NCBI RefSeq assembly: GCF_031921685.1
Contig: NZ_JAPDHU010000001.1
Location: 1,922,001 to 1,986,000 of the forward strand
Length of the DNA: 64,000 nt
Reading direction: 5' to 3'
Source of the DNA: Terripilifer sp031921685
GTDB taxonomy: Bacteria > Pseudomonadota > Alphaproteobacteria > Rhizobiales > Beijerinckiaceae
In this document: positions 41,335 to 50,750 of the stretch, in pieces
Layout of the letters: every line of letters starts with the position of its first letter
How positions within the stretch are numbered: the stretch's first letter is position 1
Notes under the pieces: model-generated
Databases searched by the model: none
What the model was told of the DNA's origin: nothing
The model's input: only the letters and a program-made list of their open reading frames with translations
Program-made: the position numbers and the translations under genes

Positions 41335-41485
41335 GTGTCATGCCCGACACGCCGAAGGCGTGAGCGGGCATCCAGGGGCGTGTGGTAGAATCTTTCAACT
41401 CGCATGCGAGTTGTTGAACGCTGTCGGAAAGACCGAAGCATTGGCTCTGGATTCCCGCTCGCGCTTCGCGCGTCGGGAATGACAC
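41335..41485. repeat. Intergenic palindromic element, copy 3 (151 bp)
   Basis: Bounded by GTGTCAT (41335-41341) and ATGACAC (41479-41485), with hairpins GCCCGACACGCC...GTGAGCGGGC and TTCCCGCTCGCGC...CGTCGGGAA. It keeps the core CCAGGGGCGTGTGGTAGA; the inner CAACTCGCATGCGAGTTG is a perfect 18-bp palindrome of its own (41397-41414). Between convergent Bug receptor and threonine ammonia-lyase. Confidence 0.87.
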
Positions 41486-41511
41486 AAAGACTTCGGCGCT
41501 ATGTCCACGGC

Positions 41512-42735
41512 TCACGCCGGGTTGTGCCGCCAGACCACGCCCATGCCGTGGGCGCGCAGATCGGCTTCGATCAACTGGCGCGCCTGCGGGCTTTGCAGTT
41601 CGAACTCAATGTCGATCGCCGTGGTCTTGGCCAGCGGCGAGCCGAACGTGCGGTCGTGCCAGACTTCGACGATATTGCCGCCGTGGCGGGCGATGATCGC
41701 GGCGATGTCGGCGAGTTGCCCGGCCGCATCCAAGGTCGTCACGGTGAGGCGGACGAGGCGGCCGCGCCGCACGAGCGAGCGGTGCAGGATGATCGACAGC
41801 AATTGCAGGTCGATGTTGCCGCCGCATAGCACCGTGCCGACCTTCTTGCCCTTGAAGCGATCCGGATAGGCGCTGATCGCGGCGACACCGGCGGCACCGG
41901 CGCCTTCCGTCAAGGTCTTTTCCACTTCGAGCAGCATGACCACCGCGTCCTCGATCTTCGGCTCCGGCACGACGAGCATGTCGTCGACATGGCGGCGGAC
42001 GATCTCGCGCGTCAGCAGGCCAGGTTCCTTCACCGCGATGCCCTCGGCCAAGGACGGGCCGCCGGCGCTGGCGGTCCGCGCCGCATCGAGCACCTGCGCC
42101 ATGCCGGAATAGAGTTCGGTCTGAACACCGATGACCTTGATACCGGGTTGCAGGGCTTTCGCGGCGGTGGCGATGCCGCCGATGAGGCCGCCGCCGCCGA
42201 CGGGGATGACGAGGAGATCGAGGGGCGGCGCCTGAGCCAACATCTCCAGGCCGACCGTCCCCTGACCGGCGATGACGGCGGCATCATCGAAAGGATGAAC
42301 CAGCACAAGACCGCGCTCGGCGATCAAATCGGGCAGACGCTCGGCCGCATCGGCGAAGGTCTTGCCGGCAAGGATCACTTCGGCGCCGCAGTCGCGCACG
42401 CCCATCACTTTCACGGCCGGTGTCGTCTCGGGCATGACGATCACCGCTTTCACGCCGATGCGGCGCGCATGATAGGCAAGCCCCAGGGCATGATTGCCGG
42501 CTGAGACGGCGACGGCGCCGCGTGTGCGTTCCTGCGGCGTCAATTGCAGGAGTTTGTTCAAGGCGCCGCGTTCCTTGAACGATGCGGTGAAGTTGAGATT
42601 CTCGAACTTCAGCCACAGTTCGCAACCGAGAATTTCGGACAAAGTGCGCGAATGCAAAAACGGGGTCGGCGGCAGAGCCGGCCGAATACGCGCCTCTGCG
42701 GCACGTATGTCGTCTAAGCTTGGAACGTCATTCAT
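41512..42735 (-). CDS. Threonine ammonia-lyase (PLP-dependent, ACT domain)
   Basis: 407 residues. The PLP lysine is in NFTASFKERGALNKLL (Lys54); the phosphate-binding glycine loop is VIPVGGGGLIGGIATAAKAL; AVAVSAGNHALGLAYHARRI binds substrate. A C-terminal ACT-like domain (VRLTVTTLDAAGQLADIAAI) suggests feedback by an amino acid. It turns threonine (or serine) into 2-oxobutyrate and ammonia, for isoleucine synthesis or threonine breakdown; length and single ACT resemble the TdcB/IlvA hybrid form common in alphaproteobacteria. It follows cfa by 21 bp on the same strand. Confidence 0.94.
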   Translation of the reverse strand: MNDVPSLDDIRAAEARIRPALPPTPFLHSRTLSEILGCELWLKFENLNFTASFKERGALNKLLQLTPQERTRGAVAVSAGNHALGLAYHARRIGVKAVIVMPETTPAVKVMGVRDCGAEVILAGKTFADAAERLPDLIAERGLVLVHPFDDAAVIAGQGTVGLEMLAQAPPLDLLVIPVGGGGLIGGIATAAKALQPGIKVIGVQTELYSGMAQVLDAARTASAGGPSLAEGIAVKEPGLLTREIVRRHVDDMLVVPEPKIEDAVVMLLEVEKTLTEGAGAAGVAAISAYPDRFKGKKVGTVLCGGNIDLQLLSIILHRSLVRRGRLVRLTVTTLDAAGQLADIAAIIARHGGNIVEVWHDRTFGSPLAKTTAIDIEFELQSPQARQLIEADLRAHGMGVVWRHNPA

Positions 42736-42756
42736 CCATGAGGCCCTTAGCGCGTA

Positions 42757-43872
42757 TCAGCGCACCGCCGTGTAACCCTCACGCACGCCGCGGGGCGACA
42801 GCACGAACTGGCCGACGCTGATCTCGCGCGAGCGGAAGCCGCCGGCGCAGCAGAGCAGGTAATATTCCCACATGCGGCAGAAACGTTCGCCATGCTTGCG
42901 TGCCATCTCGGCGCGGTTGCTCTGGAACTTCTCGTTCCAGGCCATCAAGGTCAAGTCGTAATAGGGGCCGAAATTGTGCACGTCCTCGACGACGAAGAGT
43001 TGGTGTACGGCGCTCGTCACCTGGCCGACGGTCGGCAGCACCCCGTTGGGGAAGATGTATTTGTCGATCCACGGATCGATCGCGGGCTCTGGTTCGTTGC
43101 CCCAGATCGTGTGCAGGCAGAACAGGCCGTCTTCCTTGATCAGGCGGCGCGCGGTCTCGAAATAGGTGCGATAGTTTTTCGAGCCGACATGTTCGAACAT
43201 GCCCATCGAGACGAGATGGTCGTAAGGGCCGCCCGTCGCATTGCGATAATCCATTAGGGTCGATTTGACGGGCAGATTGGCATAGCGGTTCATCGCATAG
43301 GCCACCTGCTCCTTCGATACGGTGACGCCTTCGCACTGCGCGCCATATTTTTCTGCTGCGAAGCCCATGAAAGCGCCCCAGCCGCAGCCGATGTCGAAGA
43401 CGCGTTGGCCTGGTTTGAGGCCGATCTTGCGGCAGATCAGATCGAGTTTGGCGTCCTGGCAGGCGTCGAGGTCCTTGGCGTCTTTCCAATAGCCGCAACT
43501 GCCGGTGAGGCGCCGGTCGAAGGTCGCCTCGAAAATGTCGACCGGCAGATCGTAGTGCACGTCGGCGGCGATGAAGGCGCGTTTCATGTTCTGCCGGTTC
43601 TGGATCTTGGAGATCAGAACCAGCCAGGCCGTTTTGAAATTAAAGGGGATCTTCTCGGACAGGCGGGAGCCGACGAGGCGATCGAACAGTTGGTCGAGCT
43701 TTTCGCAGTCCCACCAGCCGTCCATGTAGGATTCGCCGAAACCGAGCGATCCTTGCGCGACGGCCCGGGCATAGAGCCGGTCGTCCTTAACCTTGATGTC
43801 CCAGGGTTTGTTGCCATTGACGTCGATGCCGGCGATCGCGAGCAGATTCTTGACGGTGGTCTCGGCACTCAT
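42757..43872 (-). CDS. cfa: Cyclopropane-fatty-acyl-phospholipid synthase family methyltransferase
   Basis: 371 residues. The SAM-binding GCGWGAF (162-168) and GVTVSKEQVAYA, the bicarbonate/acid motif SMGMFEHVGSKNYRTYFETA, and FDRRLTGSCGYWKDAKDL are those of CFA synthase, and the C-terminal FQSNRAEMARKHGERFCRMW is typical. It methylenates cis double bonds of membrane phospholipid acyl chains, in stationary phase or stress. Downstream on the same strand is threonine ammonia-lyase. Confidence 0.94.
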   Translation of the reverse strand: MSAETTVKNLLAIAGIDVNGNKPWDIKVKDDRLYARAVAQGSLGFGESYMDGWWDCEKLDQLFDRLVGSRLSEKIPFNFKTAWLVLISKIQNRQNMKRAFIAADVHYDLPVDIFEATFDRRLTGSCGYWKDAKDLDACQDAKLDLICRKIGLKPGQRVFDIGCGWGAFMGFAAEKYGAQCEGVTVSKEQVAYAMNRYANLPVKSTLMDYRNATGGPYDHLVSMGMFEHVGSKNYRTYFETARRLIKEDGLFCLHTIWGNEPEPAIDPWIDKYIFPNGVLPTVGQVTSAVHQLFVVEDVHNFGPYYDLTLMAWNEKFQSNRAEMARKHGERFCRMWEYYLLCCAGGFRSREISVGQFVLSPRGVREGYTAVR

Positions 43873-43920
43873 TCAGCAGTGTCCTCATCCCCACAATGAA
43901 ACCGGCGGAAATCTACGGAC

Positions 43921-43952
43921 AAAAAGCCGGGGCCTGCAAGGCCCCGGCTTTC
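43921..43952 (-). terminator. Intrinsic terminator of the DUF4139 gene
   Basis: AAAGCCGGGGCCT (43923-43935) pairs perfectly with AGGCCCCGGCTTT (43939-43951) across GCA; on the minus strand it is followed by TTTTTGTCC. It lies just downstream of the DUF4139 stop and before cfa. Confidence 0.9.
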
Positions 43953-43977
43953 ATCGCTGTTCCTATGTGGAATGCGA

Positions 43978-45717
43978 TTAACGCATGGATTTGGATGGGT
44001 CCGGCGTGTTGGGCACGGTGTCGAAGGCCACGGCGCGGTCGGCTGGCCATTTCATGCGATAGGCCAGTTTGATCTCCTTACTGGCGGCGGGCGCCAGATC
44101 GAAGGTCCAGCCCATCACGCCGCGCCGGTCCTCGACGATCTTGTCGGTGGGCGGTGTGGTCGCTGGCAGTTGGTCGATGACGATGGCCGAATTCTCCGAA
44201 ATCGGGATCTGGTCGATGACGCTGACCTTGATGGGGAAGTCATGCAGGTTCTTCACCACGGTGCGGAATTCTAGGGTCTCCACCTTGGTCGAACCGAGCC
44301 AGGTCGGTTCGTTCTCGCGCCGGCGCACGGGCACGCGCGAGACCTTGACCCGGTCGTCGATGCCGAAGCCGAGGCGTGTCGTTTCCCCTTGAGCGATCAA
44401 ACCGAACTGGCCGCGTCCGACGAAGGCGCCATCGCGTTGCAAGGCCACTTCGCCGGGCAGCAGCGGCGCTTCGTCCTCGTTGACGAAACTGACATCGAGA
44501 TAGGCGCTTTGGTCGAGCGCCGGGGTCGTGCGGATCAGCACGTCGGCGGCGACGGACTTGCTGGCGATGCGCAGCGAACGCTGGCTGCCGTCGCCTTGAA
44601 TATCGATACGTCCCGGCACGCGGAAGGCCGCTTCAAAAGCGCCCGTATCGAGATTGGACTCCACTTCCTCGGCCTTTTTTCTGAGGCGCGACTCGTCCGT
44701 CGACTGCTGCAAAGCCTCGGCCTGGAGTGGCGCATTGGCTCGTGGCGCCGGTGCGGGGCGCGACATGATCACCGGCGGCTCCCAAAAAGCGAGGCGCTGG
44801 GTCTGCATGTCGGGCGCGCGCGTGCCGCGGTTGACCCGCGCGGTCGAGACCGAGAGGGTAACGCCCTTCCAATCCTCGCCGGTGCGTTGCGAGATCAGCG
44901 CGCGGCGTACGAGATCGAGGCTCGCTTTGCCGCCCTTCGCATCGGTGGTGAGCTGGGCGTCATAGAGCGGGCGCCAGCTTGCGCCGTTGACGCGATAGCT
45001 GAGGATCATCTTGCCTTTCAACGCGCTGCCGGCTTCGAGTTCGACGGTGACTTCACGCAGCGGCCGGGTGCGGGCGTCAGGGGCGCGCGTCGAATTTTCG
45101 ACCGCCTTGATCTTGTCGTCGAGGTCGCGCAGATCGTTGCGCGCAACGCGCAATTCCTCGTTGATCTTGCCCATGGCGCTGCCGACCGCATCCCAGGCGG
45201 CATTCCATTTGTCGATTTCCAACGGCGCGCTGTCGCCGCCCAGTTTCTCCGGCGAGGCCTGCGCATAGCGGCTGATCATGTCGCGCTTGGCGCCGAGCGT
45301 ATCGATCATCGTCTGTTTGATGTCGCGATCATTACGCAGCTTGCGCAATTGCTCGGCGATGGCCGAATCGGCCTGCGCATTGTCGGCGGGGGCGACCCGC
45401 GATTCGACCGAGCCGATCGACAACTTGCCATCGGATTCACCCTCGATGCGCAGCGATGCGGGATCGAGATTCATCGGCAGGCCGCGAAACACCAGGGTGT
45501 GCGTGCCGGCCGGCAGTTCGATGCTGGCGTGGCGAATGATGCTGGCGGCGTCGGGATAAACAGTGACGGCGTCGATCTTAGATGTTGCGTCAAAAGAAGC
45601 CGCGAAGGCCGGTGCGGCGGCGAGCAAAGCGGGTAATGAAACAATTGAGAGAATGGTGCTTTTGCGAAAGGGCGTGGGGGCAGAGGCGAGGGCGATGATC
45701 TGCGGTCGCGACGGCAT
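43978..45717 (-). CDS. DUF4139 / mucoidy-inhibitor A-like secreted protein
   Basis: 579 residues. A long N-region precedes a Sec-type hydrophobic core (ILSIVSLPALLAAAPAFAAS). The DUF4140 N-terminal part (IDAVTVYPDAASIIRHASIE) is followed by a coiled-coil region (about 110-210), then the DUF4139 beta-rich half with YRVNGASWRPLYDAQLTTDA and the conserved ENEPTWLGSTKVETLEFRTV and RRGVMGWTFDLAPAASKEIK. Such proteins are periplasmic or surface-exposed; MuiA was named for an effect on mucoidy in another genus. Function here unknown. GGAG seven bases before the ATG; strong terminator after it. Confidence 0.88.
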   Translation of the reverse strand: MPSRPQIIALASAPTPFRKSTILSIVSLPALLAAAPAFAASFDATSKIDAVTVYPDAASIIRHASIELPAGTHTLVFRGLPMNLDPASLRIEGESDGKLSIGSVESRVAPADNAQADSAIAEQLRKLRNDRDIKQTMIDTLGAKRDMISRYAQASPEKLGGDSAPLEIDKWNAAWDAVGSAMGKINEELRVARNDLRDLDDKIKAVENSTRAPDARTRPLREVTVELEAGSALKGKMILSYRVNGASWRPLYDAQLTTDAKGGKASLDLVRRALISQRTGEDWKGVTLSVSTARVNRGTRAPDMQTQRLAFWEPPVIMSRPAPAPRANAPLQAEALQQSTDESRLRKKAEEVESNLDTGAFEAAFRVPGRIDIQGDGSQRSLRIASKSVAADVLIRTTPALDQSAYLDVSFVNEDEAPLLPGEVALQRDGAFVGRGQFGLIAQGETTRLGFGIDDRVKVSRVPVRRRENEPTWLGSTKVETLEFRTVVKNLHDFPIKVSVIDQIPISENSAIVIDQLPATTPPTDKIVEDRRGVMGWTFDLAPAASKEIKLAYRMKWPADRAVAFDTVPNTPDPSKSMR

Positions 45718-45884
45718 GGACGTCTCCCAATGGGGCGTGAAGGTGAGCGGCCGGCCCCGGCGGCGGTGGGATTTCTGCCAAGAATTACGTTGAATTCACG
45801 GCGGTAAAACGACGTGATTGGGCGGTCATCGCATTGCAGTGCGAAGGATAAGCCCGTTCGCGCCGTGCTGTGCGTCAACGCACG

Positions 45885-46292
45885 CTACGCGAGGCGTTCA
45901 CGCACCCAGGCTGGCAGGCGTGCCGCACGGCCGTTGATCACGCAGGCGACGCGGACATCGGCGGTGGCGAGCACTTCGCCGCCGCGCAGCACCTGCTGGA
46001 AGAGATCGATCGCGGCGCCACGGATTTCGCGCGCCGTCGTCTCGATCGTCAAAAGGTCGTCCATGCGTGCCGGCCGGCGGAATTCGATGTTCATGCGATG
46101 GACGACGAAGCCGAAGGCTTCGCCATGCTGGCCGGCAAAGACTTCATGCTGATGAATGCCGGCCTGGCGCAGATATTCGGTGCGGCCGCGCTCCATGAAC
46201 CGCAGATAGTTGGCGTGATAGACGGCACCGGAAAAATCGGTGTCTTCATAATAGACGCGCACCGGGAGAAGATGGGGCGAACGTTCGCTCAT
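45885..46292 (-). CDS. ybgC: YbgC-type acyl-CoA thioesterase
   Basis: 135 residues, one hotdog domain: VRVYYEDTDFSGAVYHANYL carries the catalytic aspartate region of the 4-hydroxybenzoyl-CoA thioesterase/YbgC group, then RFMERGRTEYLRQAGIHQHE and FVVHRMNIEFRRPARMDDLL. Usually the first gene of the tol-pal operon; here tolQ does not follow and the next gene is DUF4139. It overlaps the preceding phosphoesterase by ATGA. Acts on short acyl-CoA thioesters or in phospholipid metabolism. Confidence 0.93.
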   Translation of the reverse strand: MSERSPHLLPVRVYYEDTDFSGAVYHANYLRFMERGRTEYLRQAGIHQHEVFAGQHGEAFGFVVHRMNIEFRRPARMDDLLTIETTAREIRGAAIDLFQQVLRGGEVLATADVRVACVINGRAARLPAWVRERLA

Positions 46293-47221
46293 GCTTTCGA
46301 CGCGGTGAGAGGTTGCTTGGGCTGACCGAGATCGACGACGACGATTTCAGGCGGCGCGCCGATGCGCACGGGAAAGACCGAACAGCCCAGGCCGCCGGAA
46401 ATGATGAGGTCGCGGCCGCCTTCGTTGACGTGACCGTAGACGAAGCGCCGGCCATAATGCGACGGGACGACCGGCGCATAACCGAAGATGCGCACCTGGC
46501 CGCCGTGAGTATGACCCGAGAGTGTCAGGGATACGCGGTCCGGCACGTCTGGGAATATATCCGGTTCATGCGCCATCAGGATGATCGGTGCGTCGTCGGT
46601 GACTTGAGCCAAAGTGGCAGGCAGATTGTCGATGCCGTGATGGGGATCGCGCCAGCCGCGCTGCGGCACGAAGGCGATTTGATCGCCGAGGCCGGCGAGC
46701 CAGAACGGCTTGCCGTCTTTCTCGAAGCGAGCGACTTCGTTTTCGAAGATCTTGATGCCGACATCTTCGAGACCTTTGCCGGCGATCGTCGGTCCCTTGC
46801 CGCGGCGCATCGCCTGCCGGTCCTGCCACCAGTCATGATTGCCGAGCACCGCATGCACGCCTAAGGGCGCCGACAAAGCTTGCAGGGCCTGCGCCCATTC
46901 CTGTGTCGGAATCGCCATCTGGTATTTGTGGCCGGCGATATAGTCGCCAAGCAGCAGGATCATATCGGCATTCATCGCATTGGTGCGCGCGACGATGCTG
47001 GCGATGCGTTCGCCGGTCATCCAGGGCGAGCAGGCATGGATGTCGGCGATGATGGCGAGACGCAGATTGAGATCGGCCGGCCAATTCCTCGGCTTCAGCG
47101 CATAGCGCGTCACCTGCAGCCGATACAGCGGTTCGATGACGATGCCGTAAGCGGATGTCGCGGCACCGGCCGCGACGAGGCCGGACAGGAGACGAAGAAA
47201 GGCGCGGCGAGTGACCATCAA
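46289..47221 (-). CDS. Tat-exported metallophosphoesterase (YkuE-like)
   Basis: 310 residues. The signal is TRRAFLRLLSGLVAAGAATS, with a twin arginine. Phosphoesterase motifs: LAIIADIHACSPWMTGERIA (DIH), LLGDYIAG, VLGNHDWW, ILMAHEPDIF and LSGHTHGGQVRIF, all metal ligands present. The YkuE subgroup acts on membrane lipids or UDP-linked substrates in the periplasm. It lies between ruvB and ybgC and overlaps ybgC by ATGA, so it is part of a ruvA-ruvB-phosphoesterase-ybgC unit. Confidence 0.92.
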   Translation of the reverse strand: MMVTRRAFLRLLSGLVAAGAATSAYGIVIEPLYRLQVTRYALKPRNWPADLNLRLAIIADIHACSPWMTGERIASIVARTNAMNADMILLLGDYIAGHKYQMAIPTQEWAQALQALSAPLGVHAVLGNHDWWQDRQAMRRGKGPTIAGKGLEDVGIKIFENEVARFEKDGKPFWLAGLGDQIAFVPQRGWRDPHHGIDNLPATLAQVTDDAPIILMAHEPDIFPDVPDRVSLTLSGHTHGGQVRIFGYAPVVPSHYGRRFVYGHVNEGGRDLIISGGLGCSVFPVRIGAPPEIVVVDLGQPKQPLTASKA

Positions 47222-47254
47222 GCTCCGAAGCCGGCGGCAGGGTGGAAAAGCGGT

Positions 47255-48298
<1,044 letters not shown>

Positions 48299-48326
48299 CG
48301 TGCTGTTCCTTCAAAACAATAGAGCG

Positions 48327-48944
48327 TTACTGCGCCAGTTCCTTCAAGCCCCGGCGGATCAGGGCGCTGGTTTCAGCCCCTTCGCCCAAGGCCTTGACGC
48401 TGGCGGCGACAGCGACGGCCGCCTGGGGGCGGCCATAGCCGAGATTGACGAGAGCGGAAATGGCATCCTGGATCGGTTTGGGCGTGTTCGCTGCCTCGTC
48501 GGTGCCTGAGAGCCTGGCCACCGCCGGGTCGACATGGCCGAAGACCGGGGCTTTGTCCTTCAATTCGGCGACGATGCGGGCGGCGAGTTTCGGGCCGACG
48601 CCGGGGGCGCGGGCGACCATGGCTTTGTCCTGGGTGCCGAGCGCGGTCGCCAGTTCGCCGGGGCTTAGAATGCCGAGGATGGCGAGTGCCACCTTGGCGC
48701 CGACGCCCTGGACGGTTTGCAGGAGGCGAAACCAGTCGCGCTCGCCGTCGGAGGTGAAGCCAAACAGGCGGATCGCGTCCTCGCGCACCTGGGTTTCGAT
48801 GGCGAGCGCGGCCGCCTCGCCGACCCGGGGCAAGTTTTGCAGGGTCCGGCTCGAACACTGCACCACATAGCCGACGCCATTGACGTCGAGGATGACGAAA
48901 TCCTCGCCGTAACTGTCGATGAGACCCTTGAGCTTGCCGATCAT
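48327..48944 (-). CDS. ruvA: Holliday junction branch migration protein RuvA
   Basis: 205 residues. MIGKLKGLIDSYGEDFVILD starts the OB-fold domain, TVQGVGAKVALAILGILSPG and APGVGPKLAARIVAELKDK are the tandem helix-hairpin-helix DNA-binding motifs, and the C-terminal helical domain (ISALVNLGYGRPQAAVAVAA) contacts RuvB. It holds the junction in square-planar form for the RuvB motors. It stops 28 nt before the ruvB start on the same strand. The commonly adjacent ruvC is not present; serA lies upstream. Confidence 0.96.
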   Translation of the reverse strand: MIGKLKGLIDSYGEDFVILDVNGVGYVVQCSSRTLQNLPRVGEAAALAIETQVREDAIRLFGFTSDGERDWFRLLQTVQGVGAKVALAILGILSPGELATALGTQDKAMVARAPGVGPKLAARIVAELKDKAPVFGHVDPAVARLSGTDEAANTPKPIQDAISALVNLGYGRPQAAVAVAASVKALGEGAETSALIRRGLKELAQ

Positions 48945-49017
48945 GCCCGTTGCCCGATTCGTTCGGGCCTTAGCCTATAGGGTTTTGGGGCGAAAAACGC
49001 CTCGTCTCCAAATCAAA

Positions 49018-49047
49018 AGGCCCCGGCTCTGCTAAGAGCCGGGGCCT
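49018..49047 (-). terminator. Intrinsic terminator of serA
   Basis: AGGCCCCGGCTCT (49018-49030) pairs perfectly with AGAGCCGGGGCCT (49035-49047) across GCTA. On the minus strand it is followed by TTTTGATTT. It ends the serC-serA unit before ruvA. Confidence 0.9.
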
Positions 49048-49072
49048 GAAAGCCTTGGATATGCCCTGCAGA

Positions 49073-50659
49073 TCAGAACCGGATGGTCTTGGCCTGCTTC
49101 ACGCCCGGCAGGGCCTGGATCTTGTCGAGGGTCGCCGGCGGCACGTCGCCGTCCACCTCGACCAAAGCGATGGCCGACCCGCCCGGCTTGTCGCGGCCGA
49201 GCGCGAAGGTCGCGATATTGACCTTGGCGTCGCCCAGTTCGCCGGCGAAGCGGCCGATGAAGCCCGGCTTATCCTCGTTGGTGATGTAGATCATCGTCGG
49301 TGCGAATTCGGCGTCGACCTTGATCCCCTTGATCGACAGGATGCGCGGCTTGCCGTCCTGGAAGACGGTGCCGGCGACGGCGCGTTCCTGCTTGTCGGTG
49401 GTCACTGAGAAGGTGATCAGCGATTCGTAATCGCCTTCGGCGGCGCGGGTCACTTCGTCGATGACGATGCCGCGCTCCTTGGCGACGATCGGCGCCGAGA
49501 CGACGTTCACGTCCGACAGCATCGGCCGCAGGAAGCCGGCGATGGCGGCGGCGGTGAGCGCCTTGGTCTTCAGTTCGGCGACATTGCCTTCGTAGGTGAT
49601 GGTGATCTTGCGCACTTCACTGTCGGTGAGCTGGCCGGCGAAGGAGCCGAGCTTTTCGGCGAGCGCCACGAAGGGCGTCAGCTTCGGCGCTTCGGCGGCG
49701 GTGATCGACGGGAAGTTCAGCGCATTGGTGATGGCGCCGCGCATCAGATAGTCGGACATCTGTTCGGCCACCTGCAGCGCGACGTTTTCCTGCGCTTCCG
49801 TGGTCGAGGCGCCGAGATGCGGCGTGCAGACGACGTTGGGCAGGCCGAACAGCACGTTCTTGGTCGCCGGCTCTTCCGCGAACACGTCGAAGGCGCCGCC
49901 CGCGATCTGGCCGGATTCGAGCGCCGCGCGCACGGCGTTCTCGTCGATGAGTTCGCCACGGGCGCAGTTGATGATGCGCACGCCCTTCTTGGTCTTGGCG
50001 AGGTTTTCAGCCGAGATGATGCCCTTGGTCTGCGGCGTCAGCGGCGTGTGCAGGGTGATGAAGTCGGCGCGGGCGAGCAGGTCGTCGAGTTCGACCTTCT
50101 CGACGCCCAGTTCCTTGGCGCGTTCAGGCGTCAGGAACGGATCGAATGCGATGACGCGCATCTGCAGGCCATTGGCGCGCGTGGCGACGATCGAGCCGAT
50201 GTTGCCGCAGCCGATGATGCCGAGCGTCTTGGCGGTGATTTCAACGCCCATGAAGCGGTTCTTTTCCCACTTGCCGGCCTGGGTCGAGGCGTCGGCGGCG
50301 GGAATTTCGCGGGCGATGGCGAACATCATGGCGATGGCATGTTCGGCCGTGGTGATCGAATTGCCGAAGGGCGTGTTCATCACGATGATGCCCTTGGCGG
50401 TGGCGGCGGGAATGTCGACATTGTCGACGCCGATGCCGGCGCGGCCGATCACCTTCAGGCGGGTCGCCTTTTCCAGCAGTTTGGCGGTGACCTTGGTGTT
50501 GGAGCGGATGGCGAGGCCATCGTAGTTGCCGATGATCTCGGCCAGCTTGTCTTTGTCCTTGCCGAGGTTCGGCTGGAAATCGGTCTCGACGCCCTGATCC
50601 TTGAAGATCTGGACGGCGGCGGGGGAAAGCGCATCGGAAATCAGGACGCGTGGAGCCAT
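49073..50659 (-). CDS. serA: D-3-phosphoglycerate dehydrogenase
   Basis: 528 residues from ATG 50659 (GAGGA seven bases upstream). Order: substrate domain (VLISDALSPAAVQIFKDQGV), NAD Rossmann domain with TLGIIGCGNIGSIVATRANG, catalytic residues in RIINCARGELIDENAVRAAL and VCTPHLGASTTEAQENVALQ (His), then the intervening domain and C-terminal ACT domain (YITNEDKPGFIGRFAGELGD), so a type 1 long-form PHGDH. It oxidises 3-phosphoglycerate, the first step to serine. It follows serC by 91 bp with a strong hairpin in the gap, and ends at an intrinsic terminator. Confidence 0.97.
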   Translation of the reverse strand: MAPRVLISDALSPAAVQIFKDQGVETDFQPNLGKDKDKLAEIIGNYDGLAIRSNTKVTAKLLEKATRLKVIGRAGIGVDNVDIPAATAKGIIVMNTPFGNSITTAEHAIAMMFAIAREIPAADASTQAGKWEKNRFMGVEITAKTLGIIGCGNIGSIVATRANGLQMRVIAFDPFLTPERAKELGVEKVELDDLLARADFITLHTPLTPQTKGIISAENLAKTKKGVRIINCARGELIDENAVRAALESGQIAGGAFDVFAEEPATKNVLFGLPNVVCTPHLGASTTEAQENVALQVAEQMSDYLMRGAITNALNFPSITAAEAPKLTPFVALAEKLGSFAGQLTDSEVRKITITYEGNVAELKTKALTAAAIAGFLRPMLSDVNVVSAPIVAKERGIVIDEVTRAAEGDYESLITFSVTTDKQERAVAGTVFQDGKPRILSIKGIKVDAEFAPTMIYITNEDKPGFIGRFAGELGDAKVNIATFALGRDKPGGSAIALVEVDGDVPPATLDKIQALPGVKQAKTIRF

Positions 50660-50720
50660 GGTGAAGTCCTCACGATGAAGGGGGAAATGCGCGGCCGCTT
50701 TGCGGCCGGCGCGAAAGGTA

Positions 50721-50744
50721 TCCGGATGGGCCTGCCCATCCGGA
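50721..50744 (-). promoter_or_regulatory. Intercistronic hairpin between serC and serA
   Basis: TCCGGATGGGC (50721-50731) and GCCCATCCGGA (50734-50744) form a perfect 11-bp dyad with a two-base centre. No T-run follows on the transcribed strand, so mRNA processing or stability is more likely than termination. A second GC hairpin (GCGGCCGC...GCGGCC) lies at about 50690-50709. Confidence 0.55.
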
Positions 50745-50750
50745 ACGGAA

